NCBI GenBank assembly: GCA_900540375.1
Contig: UQFS01000017.1
Span: forward strand, 1-64,000
Reading direction: 5' to 3'
Origin: an uncultured Prevotella sp.
GTDB taxonomy: Bacteria; Bacteroidota; Bacteroidia; Bacteroidales; Bacteroidaceae
Length of the DNA stretch: 64,000 nt
In this document: positions 43,501 to 52,114 of the stretch, one piece after another
Position numbering within the stretch: position 1 is the stretch's first letter
Layout: each line of letters begins with the position of its first letter
Position numbers and translations under genes: made by a program
The notes under the pieces: generated by a model
What the model was told of the DNA's origin: nothing
Databases searched by the model: none
Seen by the model: the letters and a program-made list of their open reading frames with translations, nothing else

Positions 43501-43735
43501 CCTTGTAAGGACCGCCGACACGCATACCCTGGATGGTAAAGCGTCCGCTTTCGTTAGTAACTGCATTGTAACGAGTACCGGAAGGCTCGTGAATGGCGAT
43601 GATTGTTGCGCCGATGACGTTTTCACCACCTGCCACCACTTTACCGTTGAGGCCAGAAGTGGTGATCTGTGCCATCATGGTTGATGAAATCATCAACAGA
43701 AGCATGACGAGCATAAAATGCAATCTTCTTTGCAT
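40571..43735 (-). CDS. Oar-like TonB-dependent outer membrane receptor
   Basis: A 1054-residue outer membrane protein. A signal peptide (1-22, ending MMAQ) leads into a carboxypeptidase-regulatory-like Ig domain (about 28-112, GKVVAGGENVIGATI, YKVTVNYIGYKDE). The plug domain (about 120-240) contains the block GGAINAITKSGTNQFHGS typical of Oar proteins, followed by a beta-barrel ending in GFRLEF with the C-terminal aromatic residue used for barrel insertion. No SusD partner is adjacent, unlike SusC loci. The ligand is unknown. Confidence 0.9.
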   Translation of the reverse strand: MQRRLHFMLVMLLLMISSTMMAQITTSGLNGKVVAGGENVIGATIIAIHEPSGTRYNAVTNESGRFTIQGMRVGGPYKVTVNYIGYKDEVIDNIQLSLGQPRTLNIDMKEDAQQIGEVTVLGKSGRNSGGAAANFNQQRIENTPTISRNLYDVAKLSPLVSNSRLGGVSISGINNRYNSFQIDGTVSNDVFGLAGSGTNGGQTNANPISMDAIQELQVSVAPFDVRQSGFTGGAINAITKSGTNQFHGSAYMYYTNQDMYCKYNRLQNYAEDKLSQRSTKTYGATFGGPIIKDKLFFFASAEYKKTEAPATIYPGYINKYVTEATLKQIADKFNDLTGFQESYGKGEQDTKSFGLLARLDWNIDVNNHLAFRYQHNDSYDDKDGLSNNTYTFNNSSYRMNNKTNSFVAELNSHISPVLYNEARVSASFIRDSRDVAYQGPCVQIGSVAGGDGTSMNTVNIGTEFSSAANYLNQDIWTAEDNLSWYKGDHTITFGTHNEFYKMKNLFIQGANGAWYYSDLDNFLADTPYKFTYKYTDPELTGGDTKWAPNMKFGLFGLYVQDKWDITPLLNVTYGVRFDINATLNSPTTNDTFNTFASEHNLGVEVGKMPSAKLLVSPRAGFNWYTDASHRTLLRGGVGIFSGRAPYVWLSNAFVNNGIEAKGTTINTKDNTAPSLSQYAKDPMAAAKTSSAGLSPDIVTVAKNFRFPQVFRANLALEQMLPGDVKMTLEGLYSKNLNNVFFENLSYEDKGDKVYAVPGVEASAVTSYSKIEKNLPYYSIINLKNTNKGYSYNVSVKAEKSFDFGLDVMASYIFGHSYSVNDGTSSVAYSNWKYNYSRNTNDKNEMSWSKFDIPHQVRIQVSYNSPKYWNGWMNTEVAINYNGFSGGRYSLTMNEKADYNNDGFRGNNLLYIPTKDELAKMNFASTKNMTAEQSRQAFEEWIENDDYAKDHRGQYAKRNSNLTPWENEVNLHFAQNIYNIKGVGKFQITFDVMNFANMLNKHWGAHYSNAYNLSPLTLTKIENGVGVYQFNTNSKPVASDTGSRWHAQVGFRLEF

Positions 43736-43795
43736 ACCTTTAATAATGAATAATTAATACCTGAGGGCTAAAGCCCCTGCTTAACGAATTCACTG

Positions 43796-43803
43796 CAAAA
43801 TTA
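43796..43803 (-). promoter_or_regulatory. -7 box (TAATTTTG) for Oar-like receptor gene
   Basis: Reads TAATTTTG on the minus strand, 60 nt upstream of the ATG at 43735. The remaining 43804-43992 is AT-rich and shows no gene; a GGGCTAAAGCCC mini-hairpin lies in the leader at about 43766-43777. Confidence 0.55.
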
Positions 43804-43992
43804 AACAAAATTTTCCATAATACTGTTGCAAAGTCACTACAATTTTTTATTTTCAACGCAAAATTGGCAAATTAAGGTAATATTTAGGTTGAAGATAATG
43901 AATAACAAAAGCAGCGGGGCTGTTACACAACGTTTTTTTGCACAAAAAAGTCTTTTTCTGAAGGAAAAGTTTCATAGTTATGCTTTTTTTGT

Positions 43993-44000
43993 TAACTTTG
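43993..44000 (+). promoter_or_regulatory. -7 box (TAACTTTG) for cupin gene
   Basis: TAACTTTG lies 34 nt before the ATG at 44035. Confidence 0.55.
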
Positions 44001-44034
44001 TGACTAGATATAGATTTAAAAACAGAAAAGCATT

Positions 44035-44358
44035 ATGATTATCGATTTCGACAAGATACCCGAAGTACATATCGATGGCTTCAAAGGTGGAAAAGGAAGA
44101 CTCGACACACGCAACTACGACGATGGTAAGGCAAAGATCATGTATTCCACGCTTCGCCCGGGCGCATCCTCGGGATCGCATGTCCATGAAGGCAACTGTG
44201 AGATTGTCTTCGTCATCAGCGGTATTGCTACTTTCCACTACGATGATCAGGTGGAAGAGTGCCGTGCCGGTCAGTGCCACTATTGCCCCGAGGGACATAG
44301 TCACTACATGGAGAACCTGACCGACCATGACCTGGTCTACTTTGCCGTGGTGAAATAG
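44035..44358 (+). CDS. Small cupin-domain protein
   Basis: A 107-residue single-domain cupin. Motif 1 is SGSHVHEGNCEIVFVISG (about 44-61) with the metal-ligand His pair and Glu; motif 2 is YCPEGHSHYMEN with His residues near 85-87. The metal and substrate cannot be inferred. The 3' end overlaps, on the opposite strand, the frame of the Cys-rich membrane protein. Confidence 0.8.
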   Translation: MIIDFDKIPEVHIDGFKGGKGRLDTRNYDDGKAKIMYSTLRPGASSGSHVHEGNCEIVFVISGIATFHYDDQVEECRAGQCHYCPEGHSHYMENLTDHDLVYFAVVK

Positions 44359-44509
44359 TTCGTTTGCCATTTCCGTATTTGTTGCAGACATCCTTCAGCT
44401 GACAGCCGTAGCAGCGGCCGTGGGCATGGCGGAAGGCATAGACGATGCGGTAAGTGACATAGGCGACGCACAAGGCGACGACGCACAGTACAATGATGTG
44501 TTGTGTCAT
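44228..44509 (-). CDS. Small Cys-rich membrane protein (FeoB-associated-like)
   Basis: The first 50 residues look genuine: one membrane helix (about 4-25, IIVLCVVALCVAYVTYRIVY) followed by CYGCQLKDVC. This matches the small FeoB-associated Cys-rich membrane proteins, which typically end soon after this motif. Here the frame runs 40 more residues antisense to the cupin gene with a low-complexity, unconserved tail, so the true end may have been lost by a frameshift near 44359. No feoAB is in the window. Confidence 0.55.
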   Translation of the reverse strand: MTQHIIVLCVVALCVAYVTYRIVYAFRHAHGRCYGCQLKDVCNKYGNGKRTISPRQSRPGHGRSGSPCSDYVPRGNSGTDRHGTLPPDHRSGK

Positions 44510-44576
44510 GGATCAATCTTTTTCTTTTAGTGATACCTTATTATATATATAACGCATAGACAAACCATTTCAATAT

Positions 44577-45641
44577 ATGGCTCAACAAAATAATCATCTT
44601 GTCATCATGGCAGGCGGCATCGGCAGCCGTTTCTGGCCGATGAGTACTGAGGAGCGACCCAAGCAGTTCATCGATGTGTTAGGAGTGGGTCACACGCTGA
44701 TACAGATGACATTAGACCGCTTCCGGGGGGTATGCCCGATGGAGAACGTATGGGTCGTCACCAACGAACGTTACGCCGACTTGGTTCACGAGCAGCTGCC
44801 CGATGTGCCCGTTGATCATATCCTGCAAGAACCGTGCCGCAGAAACACGGCGCCCTGCATCGCCTACGTCAGCTGGCGCATCAAGATGACAGACCCGAAG
44901 GCCAATGTCGTCGTCTCGCCATCAGACCATATTGTCACCAACGTCGACGAGTTCCGTCGTGTCATCACCTCCTGTTTGAAGTTCGCTGGTGAGACCGACG
45001 CTGTACTCACCTTGGGCATGAAGCCGACACGTCCGGAGACGGGCTACGGCTATATTCAGGCAGACCTCACCTCCAACTCGCCGCGCAACCGCGAGATCTA
45101 CCGTGTGGACCAGTTCAAGGAGAAGCCTGATCTGGAGACTGCTAAGCACTATATCAGTGAGCATAACTTTTTCTGGAATGCCGGTATCTTTGTCTGGAGC
45201 GTGGAGACCATCGTCAATGCCCTGCGTGTGTATGCACCGCGTATCAACAATATCTTTGAGCGCATGCAGAATGTCATGGGCACGCCACAAGAGCAAGAGA
45301 CGATTAATAAGGTGTATCCCGACTGCGACAATATCTCCATTGACTATGCCGTGATGGAGAATGCCGAGGAGATCTTTGTCTTCCCGGCAGACTTCGGTTG
45401 GAGCGACCTCGGCACATGGGGTTCACTGCTGCTGCAAAGCCAGCGCGATATGTACGGCAACGGACTCATTGGCAAGAACATCCACACCTTTGAGTGCCGC
45501 AATTGCATTGTACACACTACCCAGGAGAAGAAGGTGATCCTGCAAGGCCTCGACGGATATATCGTAGCTGAGCACGACGACACCTTGCTGATCTGTAAGC
45601 TCTCGGAAGAGCAGCGCATCAAGCAGTTCCAAAACAATTAA
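44577..45641 (+). CDS. manC: Mannose-1-phosphate guanylyltransferase
   Basis: A 354-residue nucleotidyltransferase. The signature lies at the N-terminus (MAGGIGSRFWPMSTEERPKQ, from 11), with the substrate loop RPETGYGYIQ and FKEKPDLETA downstream and ISIDYAVMENAEEIFVFPADFGWSDLGTW near the end of the catalytic domain. It makes GDP-mannose from mannose-1-P and GTP. The short form lacks the isomerase domain of bifunctional ManC/AlgA. The product could feed GDP-fucose for the transferase at 3915, though other uses are possible. Confidence 0.92.
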   Translation: MAQQNNHLVIMAGGIGSRFWPMSTEERPKQFIDVLGVGHTLIQMTLDRFRGVCPMENVWVVTNERYADLVHEQLPDVPVDHILQEPCRRNTAPCIAYVSWRIKMTDPKANVVVSPSDHIVTNVDEFRRVITSCLKFAGETDAVLTLGMKPTRPETGYGYIQADLTSNSPRNREIYRVDQFKEKPDLETAKHYISEHNFFWNAGIFVWSVETIVNALRVYAPRINNIFERMQNVMGTPQEQETINKVYPDCDNISIDYAVMENAEEIFVFPADFGWSDLGTWGSLLLQSQRDMYGNGLIGKNIHTFECRNCIVHTTQEKKVILQGLDGYIVAEHDDTLLICKLSEEQRIKQFQNN

Positions 45642-45685
45642 TCGGTTGTGCCCTTTACCAAAGATAACTTTAAACACATCATACT

Positions 45686-46525
45686 ATGCTGACCTTTCCT
45701 TGTGCCAAGATCAATCTTGGATTGAATATTGTCGCTGAGCGCCCAGATGGCTGTCACGACATACAGACGGTGTTTTATCCCATCCCGCTCACCGATGCCT
45801 TGGAGATCAAACACATGGATCCGGCTTTCCCCTCAGATCATCCTTGTGATCTGAAGGTCACAGGCAATGCCGTAGACTGTGATGAGCGCAGCAACCTTGT
45901 GGTGAAGGCCTACGACCTCCTTGCTGCTGATTTTGAGTTGCCGCCGATCCATGCACATCTCTTCAAGCGCATCCCCTCGCAGGCGGGACTGGGAGGCGGC
46001 AGTTCTGATGGTGCCTTCATGATTCGCCTGCTCGACGAGCGTTTCCGGCTGAACATCGGCATTGCCGAGATGGAGCGCTATGCGGCTAAGTTGGGTTCCG
46101 ACTGTGCGTTCTTCATCACCGCCGAACCGTCGTATGCCACCGGGCGTGGTGAGATCCTTGAGCCGGCTGATGGTCCCAAGGGCAATCTCCACGGCTATTC
46201 GATTGTAGTGGTGAAGCCCGACGTGGCAGTGTCTACACGTGATGCCTATGCGCAGATCGTCTGTCACATGCCCCGCAAGTCGTGCCGCGACATCGTACGT
46301 CAACCGATTGCCGCCTGGCGCGATGAGCTGACCAACGATTTCGAAGGCCCGGTCTTCAAGGCACATCCCGAGTTGGTACGTATCAAGCAGAGCCTCTACG
46401 ACATGGGTGCGCTCTATGCTCAGATGAGCGGTAGTGGCAGTGCCCTCTATGGCATCTTTCGTGAGATACCGCAAGGAGTGGAGGATTGGTTCAAAGGTTG
46501 CTTCGTGGCGTCAGCAGCGCTGTAG
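45686..46525 (+). CDS. ispE: 4-diphosphocytidyl-2-C-methyl-D-erythritol kinase
   Basis: A 279-residue GHMP kinase of the MEP isoprenoid pathway. CAKINLGLNIVAERPDG opens the protein, the ATP-binding glycine loop is GLGGGSSDGA at 101-110, and the C-terminal motif is QMSGSGSALYGIF. Length is typical. A TAACTTTA box at 45665-45672 may give it a promoter apart from manC, 44 nt upstream. Confidence 0.95.
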   Translation: MLTFPCAKINLGLNIVAERPDGCHDIQTVFYPIPLTDALEIKHMDPAFPSDHPCDLKVTGNAVDCDERSNLVVKAYDLLAADFELPPIHAHLFKRIPSQAGLGGGSSDGAFMIRLLDERFRLNIGIAEMERYAAKLGSDCAFFITAEPSYATGRGEILEPADGPKGNLHGYSIVVVKPDVAVSTRDAYAQIVCHMPRKSCRDIVRQPIAAWRDELTNDFEGPVFKAHPELVRIKQSLYDMGALYAQMSGSGSALYGIFREIPQGVEDWFKGCFVASAAL

Positions 46526-46586
46526 ACAGAACGGGAGTTAATTACCGTCAAATAGGGTAAAGAGTCCCTGAAAGGAATATGCTATA

Positions 46587-47099
46587 TTATATTCCCGGCA
46601 ATATAATCTTTTGATACTCGTTCTCGAAGTTCGGCGTGAACACACCTTTACCTATGTTGTCCTTGATCTCTGCAGGACTCCAGAAACGGCCACCGGCGAG
46701 TTCGTCTTTGCTGGGACATACCTTGCCGTCGTAGACTGTGGTGAAGACCCATACCAGTTCCTTCTCACGCTGACTCTCAAAGACATAGTGCTTGATGAAG
46801 CATGGCGTGTAGTCGGTGATGCCAAGCTCCTCACTCACCTCGCGGTACAGTGCCTGTTCGACCGTCTCGCCGTAGTCGACATGACCGCCGCATGCCGTGT
46901 CCCATTTGTCGGGCTGGATATCTTTCCAGTGCGGACGCTGCTGCAGGTAGAGGCCGCCACAGCTGTTGAACACATGCAGGTGCACTACCGGATGGAGCAC
47001 CTTACTGCCGTCGTGGGCTTTTCCGCGTGAGATTTTGCCGAGCACGCGGCCGTCTTCATCGACGACGGGAAAGAGTTCTTCTTTGTTATCCATATTCAT
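46587..47099 (-). CDS. NUDIX hydrolase
   Basis: A 170-residue NUDIX protein. The box GGHVDYGETVEQALYREVSE with EELGI (from 71) has the GX5EX7REUXEEXGU pattern intact. The N-terminus (ELFPVVDEDGRVLGKISRGK) and LYLQQRPHWKDIQPDKWD resemble the isopentenyl-diphosphate isomerase-like/YfcD group, which are generally nucleotide diphosphatases of unclear substrate. Convergent with ispE; no clear terminator between them. Confidence 0.85.
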   Translation of the reverse strand: MNMDNKEELFPVVDEDGRVLGKISRGKAHDGSKVLHPVVHLHVFNSCGGLYLQQRPHWKDIQPDKWDTACGGHVDYGETVEQALYREVSEELGITDYTPCFIKHYVFESQREKELVWVFTTVYDGKVCPSKDELAGGRFWSPAEIKDNIGKGVFTPNFENEYQKIILPGI

Positions 47100-47133
47100 T
47101 CCGAGTCTGTTTAGCTTTTATTTTCCGTTTTAT

Positions 47134-47164
47134 TTTGTTATCTCAAATCTTCTTGCTATCTTTA
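47134..47164 (+). promoter_or_regulatory. Promoter (TTTG-N19-TATCTTTA) for HD protein gene
   Basis: TTTG at 47134-47137 and TATCTTTA at 47157-47164 are separated by 19 nt, 34 nt before the ATG at 47199. Confidence 0.6.
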
Positions 47165-47198
47165 CAGAAGAAAGAGAAAGATAAATGAATCATATCCT

Positions 47199-47834
47199 AT
47201 GGAAGTAAATCTCGACTTGATGTCTTTTATCGAAACGAGCATTCTGCCTCGCTACACAGCCTTTGGCCGCTCCCATGACCTGAGTCATGTGCAGCGTGTC
47301 ATCGCCAATTCGCTGGAGCTGGCGCGCCGCACGGGGGCGGATATTAATATGGTGTATACTGTGGCAGCTTACCATGACCTTGGCATGAGCGGTCCGCGTG
47401 CCATCCACCATATCACAGGCGGAAAGATTCTTGCAGCGGATGCCCGGCTGAGGAAATGGTTCTCGCCCGGGCAGATCACCATCATGAAGGAAGCAGTAGA
47501 GGATCATCGCGCTTCAGCTTCACACGAACCGCGGAGCATCTACGGCAAGATCGTCGCTGAGGCTGACCGCGACCTCGATCCAAAGGTGGTATTTCGTCGT
47601 GCCGTGGAGTTCGGTTTGGAGCGTGATCCCGACAAGGACCGTGAGTGGCAGTGGCAGCGTTTCGACCGCCATATGGAGGAGAAGTACAGCGCCCGAGGCT
47701 ATATCCGTCTTTGGATTCCCAACTCGCCCAATGAGGAAAAACTCAAACAGGTACGCGACATCATCGCTGACAAGGTTCGCCTACGCGAGGCCTTCAATCG
47801 TCTGTTTGATGAGGAGAGCTCGTCAAGGCGTTGA
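47199..47834 (+). CDS. HD-domain phosphohydrolase
   Basis: A 211-residue HD-superfamily protein. Metal ligands are visible in HDLSHVQRV (about 26-34), AAYHDLG (about 56-62) and EDHRAS, with a later EADRDLD. Such proteins hydrolyse phosphate esters of nucleotides or related compounds; the substrate is unknown. The last 41 nt overlap the 3' end of the convergent GT2 gene. Confidence 0.82.
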   Translation: MEVNLDLMSFIETSILPRYTAFGRSHDLSHVQRVIANSLELARRTGADINMVYTVAAYHDLGMSGPRAIHHITGGKILAADARLRKWFSPGQITIMKEAVEDHRASASHEPRSIYGKIVAEADRDLDPKVVFRRAVEFGLERDPDKDREWQWQRFDRHMEEKYSARGYIRLWIPNSPNEEKLKQVRDIIADKVRLREAFNRLFDEESSSRR

Positions 47835-48834
47835 ATGTCTTCTTCCCTTTGACATAGTATTGCCAGATAACACTAAAAGGAAGCTGCTCAGGTACCGTTT
47901 TGAGTTTCCTGCTCTTCTTGATGGCATCGCGGTCAGCGTCGAAGTCGTGTCGCCATTTATAGAAAGCACGCCGCGCCCGCAGAATAGCGATGAAGTCATG
48001 CCAGTTGCGGTTGACGATCAGCGTTTCCAGTGCGGCGATGTGGTCGAGCAGCCAGCGCATGTGCATCACGGGGCGGAGCTCCTCGTCGGACAGGTTTTTA
48101 TAGAGCATCGTCAGGTTGTTGCGGAAGTTGAGGAAAGTCTTCATCGGGTTGCCCTGCGGCAGTGTGCCACCGCCAACATGGTATACTTCGCTTTCTGGAA
48201 TGCATACCACGCGCCGTCCACACAGTCGCAGTCGCCAGCAGAGGTCTATCTCCTCGTTGTGGGCAAAGAAGCGGGCGTCGAGTGCTCCTGCCTCCCAATA
48301 GTCTTTGGCACGGATCATCAGACAGGCTCCCGTAGCCCACAGCACATCCATCTTATAGTCATACTGTCCATTGTCACGCTCCACGGTGTCGAAGACCCGG
48401 CCGCGGCACAGCGGATAGCCGAAGCGGTCGAGGAAGCCGCCGGAGGCACCGGCATACTCAAAGCTGTCTTTGTCGGCTTCACTGAGCAACTTAGGCTGGC
48501 AGGCCGCCACGTCGTCGTGGGTGTCCATATACTCTTGCAGGGGCGTGAGCCAGTGGTGCGTCACCTCCACGTCGGAGTTGAGCAGCACATAGTAGTCGGC
48601 CTCTATCTGCCGCAGCGCACGGTTGTAGCCGTCGGCAAAGCCATAGTTGCGGTCGAGCACAAGTGTCTTCACTTCCGGGAACTTCTGCGCGAGCATCTCC
48701 ATTGAGCCGTCGGTGGAGGCATTGTCAGCCACCCATACCTCAGCGTCGTCGCGTGAGTATTTCAGCACGGTGGGCAGGAAGCGTTCCATCATCTTCCGTC
48801 CGTTCCAGTTCAATATGACGATAGCTGTCTTCAT
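47794..48834 (-). CDS. GT2 glycosyltransferase (WbbL-like)
   Basis: A 346-residue GT2 enzyme: AIVILNWNGRKMMERFLP at the start, VADNASTDGS near 35-44, and LLNSDVEV as the DxD region near 85-92. Later come DARFFAHNEEIDLCWRLRLCG (the ED acid/base block) and a C-terminal helical tail with the RN/RR pattern. It resembles rhamnosyltransferase WbbL-type enzymes of cell-surface glycans. It lies outside the main polysaccharide locus, just downstream of mtaB on the same strand, 14 nt after it. Confidence 0.87.
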   Translation of the reverse strand: MKTAIVILNWNGRKMMERFLPTVLKYSRDDAEVWVADNASTDGSMEMLAQKFPEVKTLVLDRNYGFADGYNRALRQIEADYYVLLNSDVEVTHHWLTPLQEYMDTHDDVAACQPKLLSEADKDSFEYAGASGGFLDRFGYPLCRGRVFDTVERDNGQYDYKMDVLWATGACLMIRAKDYWEAGALDARFFAHNEEIDLCWRLRLCGRRVVCIPESEVYHVGGGTLPQGNPMKTFLNFRNNLTMLYKNLSDEELRPVMHMRWLLDHIAALETLIVNRNWHDFIAILRARRAFYKWRHDFDADRDAIKKSRKLKTVPEQLPFSVIWQYYVKGKKTFNALTSSPHQTDD

Positions 48835-48848
48835 CGTTTTTCCTGTTT

Positions 48849-50201
48849 TTATTTCTCTATGTTGGGCTTTGCCAACAGCGTATCTTCTTTTCCATTCTTT
48901 CTGAAGTCACCGAGTGTCACGTTGAGAATCTCATTGTCGTACTCCTCGCGAGCCTCACCGGCAGGCAGGGTGACGCGGATGTAGTTGTCGGTGAAACCGT
49001 GCATGGCGTGTCCGGCGGGTGCTTTCTCGAAGAGCACGTGTCGTGTCTGTCCGATATAGTGGGCATAGAAGTCGTGCGTCTTCTTGTCGGAGAGTTCCAG
49101 GAGTCGTCTTGAGCGCTCCTTCTTGTCCTTGTCGCTGACCACGTAGGGGATGGCGAGTGCCGACGTGCCCGGTCGCTCGGAGTAGGGGAAGACGTGGAGC
49201 TGGGTCACGGGCAGACCGTCGAGAAAGTCGTAGCAGTCCTCGAAGTACTCCGGCCGCTCGCCACGGCAGCCTACCATCACGTCGACACCGATGAACGCAT
49301 CGGGCATAAGTTCCTTGATGAGGTGGATCTTATGGGCGAAGACATCACGCGTGTAGCGGCGGTGCATGAGTTTGAGCACCTCGTCATTGCCGCTCTGCAA
49401 GGGGATGTGGAAATGCGGCATGAAGGCGCGCGAGTGGGCACAGTACTCGATGAGCTCGTCGTCGATGAGGTCTGGTTCCAGCGAGCTGATGCGATAGCGC
49501 TGGATGCCCTCCACGCCGTCGAGGGCTTTGACCAGGTCGAGGAAGGTCTCGCCGGTGGTCTTGCCAAACTCTCCGATGTTCACACCGGTGAGCACGATCT
49601 CCTTGCCGCCTTCGTGTGCCGCCTGTTCGGCCTGCTCCACGAGCGAGGCGATGGTGGGGTTGCGAGAGAAGCCACGGGCGTAGGGGATAGTGCAGTAAGT
49701 GCAGAAATAGTCACATCCGTCCTGTACTTTCAGGAAGTAACGCGTGCGGTTACCGCGTGAGCACGACGGTTGGAAAGTCTTGATGTCCTTGGTCTTCTCG
49801 TGGTGGAGGGCGTGGAGGTGACCTTCACGCGGTTGTGTCCATGCGTCGGAGAGATATTGTATGAGGTCGGCTTTCTCGTTGGAGCCGAGTACGAGGTCCA
49901 CGCCGTCGATGGCGCTCACCGTCTCGGGCTCCAGCTGGGCATAGCATCCCGTGACCACAACAAAGGCGCCGGGGTTCTCACGCACCATACGGTGGATGGC
50001 CTGACGGCATTTGTGGTCGGCCACCTCCGTCACCGAGCAGGTGTTGATCAGGCAGATGTCGGCGTGCTCACCCTCGTGAGCGGTCGTGACGCCCATCTCG
50101 CTGAGCAGCTTGCCAAAGGTGGAAGTTTCGGAGAAGTTGAGCTTGCAGCCCAGCGTGTAGTAGGCTGCTTTCTTGCCTTGGAAGGCACTGGTATTGATCA
50201 T
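48849..50201 (-). CDS. mtaB: tRNA t6A37 methylthiotransferase MtaB
   Basis: A 450-residue radical SAM methylthiotransferase. N-terminal cluster cysteines lie in TLGCKLN (19), INTCSVTE (55) and VTGCYAQ (86). The radical SAM motif is C163-x3-C167-x2-C170 (CDYFCTYC), followed by IPYARG and a short TRAM-like end. It converts t6A37 to ms2t6A37 in tRNA. I place the start at ATG 50201: the longer frame begins with a TTG at 50222 that overlaps the promoter -7 box. Confidence 0.9.
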   Translation of the reverse strand: MINTSAFQGKKAAYYTLGCKLNFSETSTFGKLLSEMGVTTAHEGEHADICLINTCSVTEVADHKCRQAIHRMVRENPGAFVVVTGCYAQLEPETVSAIDGVDLVLGSNEKADLIQYLSDAWTQPREGHLHALHHEKTKDIKTFQPSCSRGNRTRYFLKVQDGCDYFCTYCTIPYARGFSRNPTIASLVEQAEQAAHEGGKEIVLTGVNIGEFGKTTGETFLDLVKALDGVEGIQRYRISSLEPDLIDDELIEYCAHSRAFMPHFHIPLQSGNDEVLKLMHRRYTRDVFAHKIHLIKELMPDAFIGVDVMVGCRGERPEYFEDCYDFLDGLPVTQLHVFPYSERPGTSALAIPYVVSDKDKKERSRRLLELSDKKTHDFYAHYIGQTRHVLFEKAPAGHAMHGFTDNYIRVTLPAGEAREEYDNEILNVTLGDFRKNGKEDTLLAKPNIEK

Positions 50202-50219
50202 GCTTCTTTTCTTTTTATG

Positions 50220-50227
50220 CAAAGGTA
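50220..50227 (-). promoter_or_regulatory. -7 box (TACCTTTG) for mtaB
   Basis: Reads TACCTTTG on the minus strand, about 19 nt before the chosen ATG at 50201, and decides against the upstream TTG start. Confidence 0.55.
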
Positions 50228-50349
50228 CTGTTTTCCCGTGACAATCTCACTGTAGAAGCAGGGAAAAGTGAAGTTTCTCTCCTTTTGGCAGACTTTTGTT
50301 GCATCGACCATAGACAAACGTCTGATTGCAAAAATCAACACGTGTTTTC

Positions 50350-50380
50350 TTTGTCATGTGGAGATAAATGCTTAATTTTG
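50350..50380 (+). promoter_or_regulatory. Promoter of GH27 gene (TTTG-N19-TAATTTTG)
   Basis: TTTG at 50350-50353 and TAATTTTG at 50373-50380 are exactly 19 nt apart, the best consensus match in the window. The leader to the ATG at 50501 is about 110 nt and shows no obvious structure. Confidence 0.75.
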
Positions 50381-50500
50381 CGATGACGATGCTAAACATC
50401 GTACTTACAACTACATAGGCACTAATCTTTAAATATACACCTATTTACTATTACTGATTACTGTTTGGAGTCACATCTCCATGCAACAAAAGTAGAACTT

Positions 50501-52114
50501 ATGAAGAAAATACTGTTACTCTCCGCCATGGCAGCCTTTGCCGCTATTTCAATAGCACAGACTCTGCATGACGGGCCCACCATGGGATGGAGCTCGTGGA
50601 ACACCTTCGCTTCCAAAATCAATGCGCAACTCATCGAAAGCCAGGCCAAGGCCATGGCCGACAAAGGCTTGAAGTCTGCGGGATATACCTACGTCAATAT
50701 CGACGACGGCTTTCAGGGCGGACGTGACAAGACGACGGGGCAGCTCGTCATCAACCAAGACCGTTTCCCCGGCGGACTGAAACCCGTCGTGGACTGTATC
50801 CACGGGCTCGGTCTGAAGGCGGGCATCTACTCCGATGCCGGACACAACACCTGCGCCGGATACTACGGCGGGGAGAAGCAGGAAGACGGCACGGGACTCT
50901 ATGAGCACGACCAGCAGGACTGTGACTACTTCTTCAAAGACCTGCATTTCGACTTCATCAAGGTCGACTACTGCGGTGGCGATGCCGGTCAGAACAGTGA
51001 ACGGCTCGGGCTCAACGAGCAGGAACGCTATACAGCCATCAGCAAGGCCATCAAGAATACCGGACGTGAGGTGCGGTTCAACGTGTGCCGATGGAACTAT
51101 CCCGGCACGTGGGTGAGCAACATGGCTACTTCATGGCGTACGACCACCGACATCGCTGATGCCTGGAGTTCGGTGCGGCGTATCATCGGCGAGAACCTTC
51201 CGCTGGCCGCTTACAGCCATCGTGGGCACTACAACGACATGGATATGCTTGAGGTGGGACGCAGCATGACGGCAGAGGAGGACAAGACCCACTTCGGTAT
51301 GTGGTGTGCGATGAACTCGCCGTTGCTCATCGGCTGCGACATGACACGCATCAAGGACCACACGCTGAAGCTCTTGACCAACCGTGATCTTATTGCCATC
51401 AACCAGGATCCCGTCGGCGAGCAAGCCTATGTGGTCAAGTTTGTCAACGGCTGTTACGTACTCGTGCGTGATGTAGACCGTGCGCAGGGTACCCACCGCG
51501 TGCTCGTGGTCTACAACCCGTCGGATGCTGAGCATCAGGTCAACGCCAATTTCCGTGATCTCTGTTTAAGCGGACGGGTAAGTATGCGCGACCTTTTCGA
51601 GCAGAAAGACCTTGGCCGTTTCAGCGCTTCCTATACCGTCGACGTACCAGCCCATGGCTGTCGCATCTATAAGCTGCAAGGTCAGAAGCGACGGGAGCAA
51701 ATCCGCTACGAGGCAGAGACAGCCTACATCAGCGACTATCAGGAGATCTACAACAACCAGGCACTCAAGACAGGTATCTACCAGACTGCCGACGGACTCA
51801 GCGGACATTTCAAGGCTTCGTGGATCGGCAGCAGCGCAAAGAACGACCTCCGCTTCCGCAAGGTCTACAGTCAGCGTGGCGGCGACTACCGTCTCACCAT
51901 TGCTTATCTCTGTGGTGAGAACCGCAGCATGGATGTAGAAGTCAACGGTAAACTCGTGAAGACGCTCACCGTCAACTCCGGCAACGCTTCCACGGTGAGG
52001 ACATCTGCTCCCATCAACGTACATCTCAAGAAAGGCTACAACGAGATCCGCCTCTCAAATACAAAGAACTGGATGCCCGACATCGACTACATCGAGGTGG
52101 CGAAGGTGAAATAA
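50501..52114 (+). CDS. Exported GH27 alpha-galactosidase with CBM-like domain
   Basis: A 537-residue secreted enzyme. A signal peptide (1-19) is followed by the GH27 barrel (about 24-300): MGWSSWNTF, nucleophile D156 in FIKVDYCGGD and acid/base D217 in SWRTTTDIAD. A beta-sandwich C-domain and a CBM35/CBM6-like module (about 405-537, IRYEAETAYIS, FRKVYSQRGGDYRLTIAY) complete it. It should release terminal alpha-galactose from plant oligosaccharides or galactomannan. An upstream in-frame ATG at 50465 lies within the leader; the signal peptide favours 50501. Confidence 0.92.
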   Translation: MKKILLLSAMAAFAAISIAQTLHDGPTMGWSSWNTFASKINAQLIESQAKAMADKGLKSAGYTYVNIDDGFQGGRDKTTGQLVINQDRFPGGLKPVVDCIHGLGLKAGIYSDAGHNTCAGYYGGEKQEDGTGLYEHDQQDCDYFFKDLHFDFIKVDYCGGDAGQNSERLGLNEQERYTAISKAIKNTGREVRFNVCRWNYPGTWVSNMATSWRTTTDIADAWSSVRRIIGENLPLAAYSHRGHYNDMDMLEVGRSMTAEEDKTHFGMWCAMNSPLLIGCDMTRIKDHTLKLLTNRDLIAINQDPVGEQAYVVKFVNGCYVLVRDVDRAQGTHRVLVVYNPSDAEHQVNANFRDLCLSGRVSMRDLFEQKDLGRFSASYTVDVPAHGCRIYKLQGQKRREQIRYEAETAYISDYQEIYNNQALKTGIYQTADGLSGHFKASWIGSSAKNDLRFRKVYSQRGGDYRLTIAYLCGENRSMDVEVNGKLVKTLTVNSGNASTVRTSAPINVHLKKGYNEIRLSNTKNWMPDIDYIEVAKVK

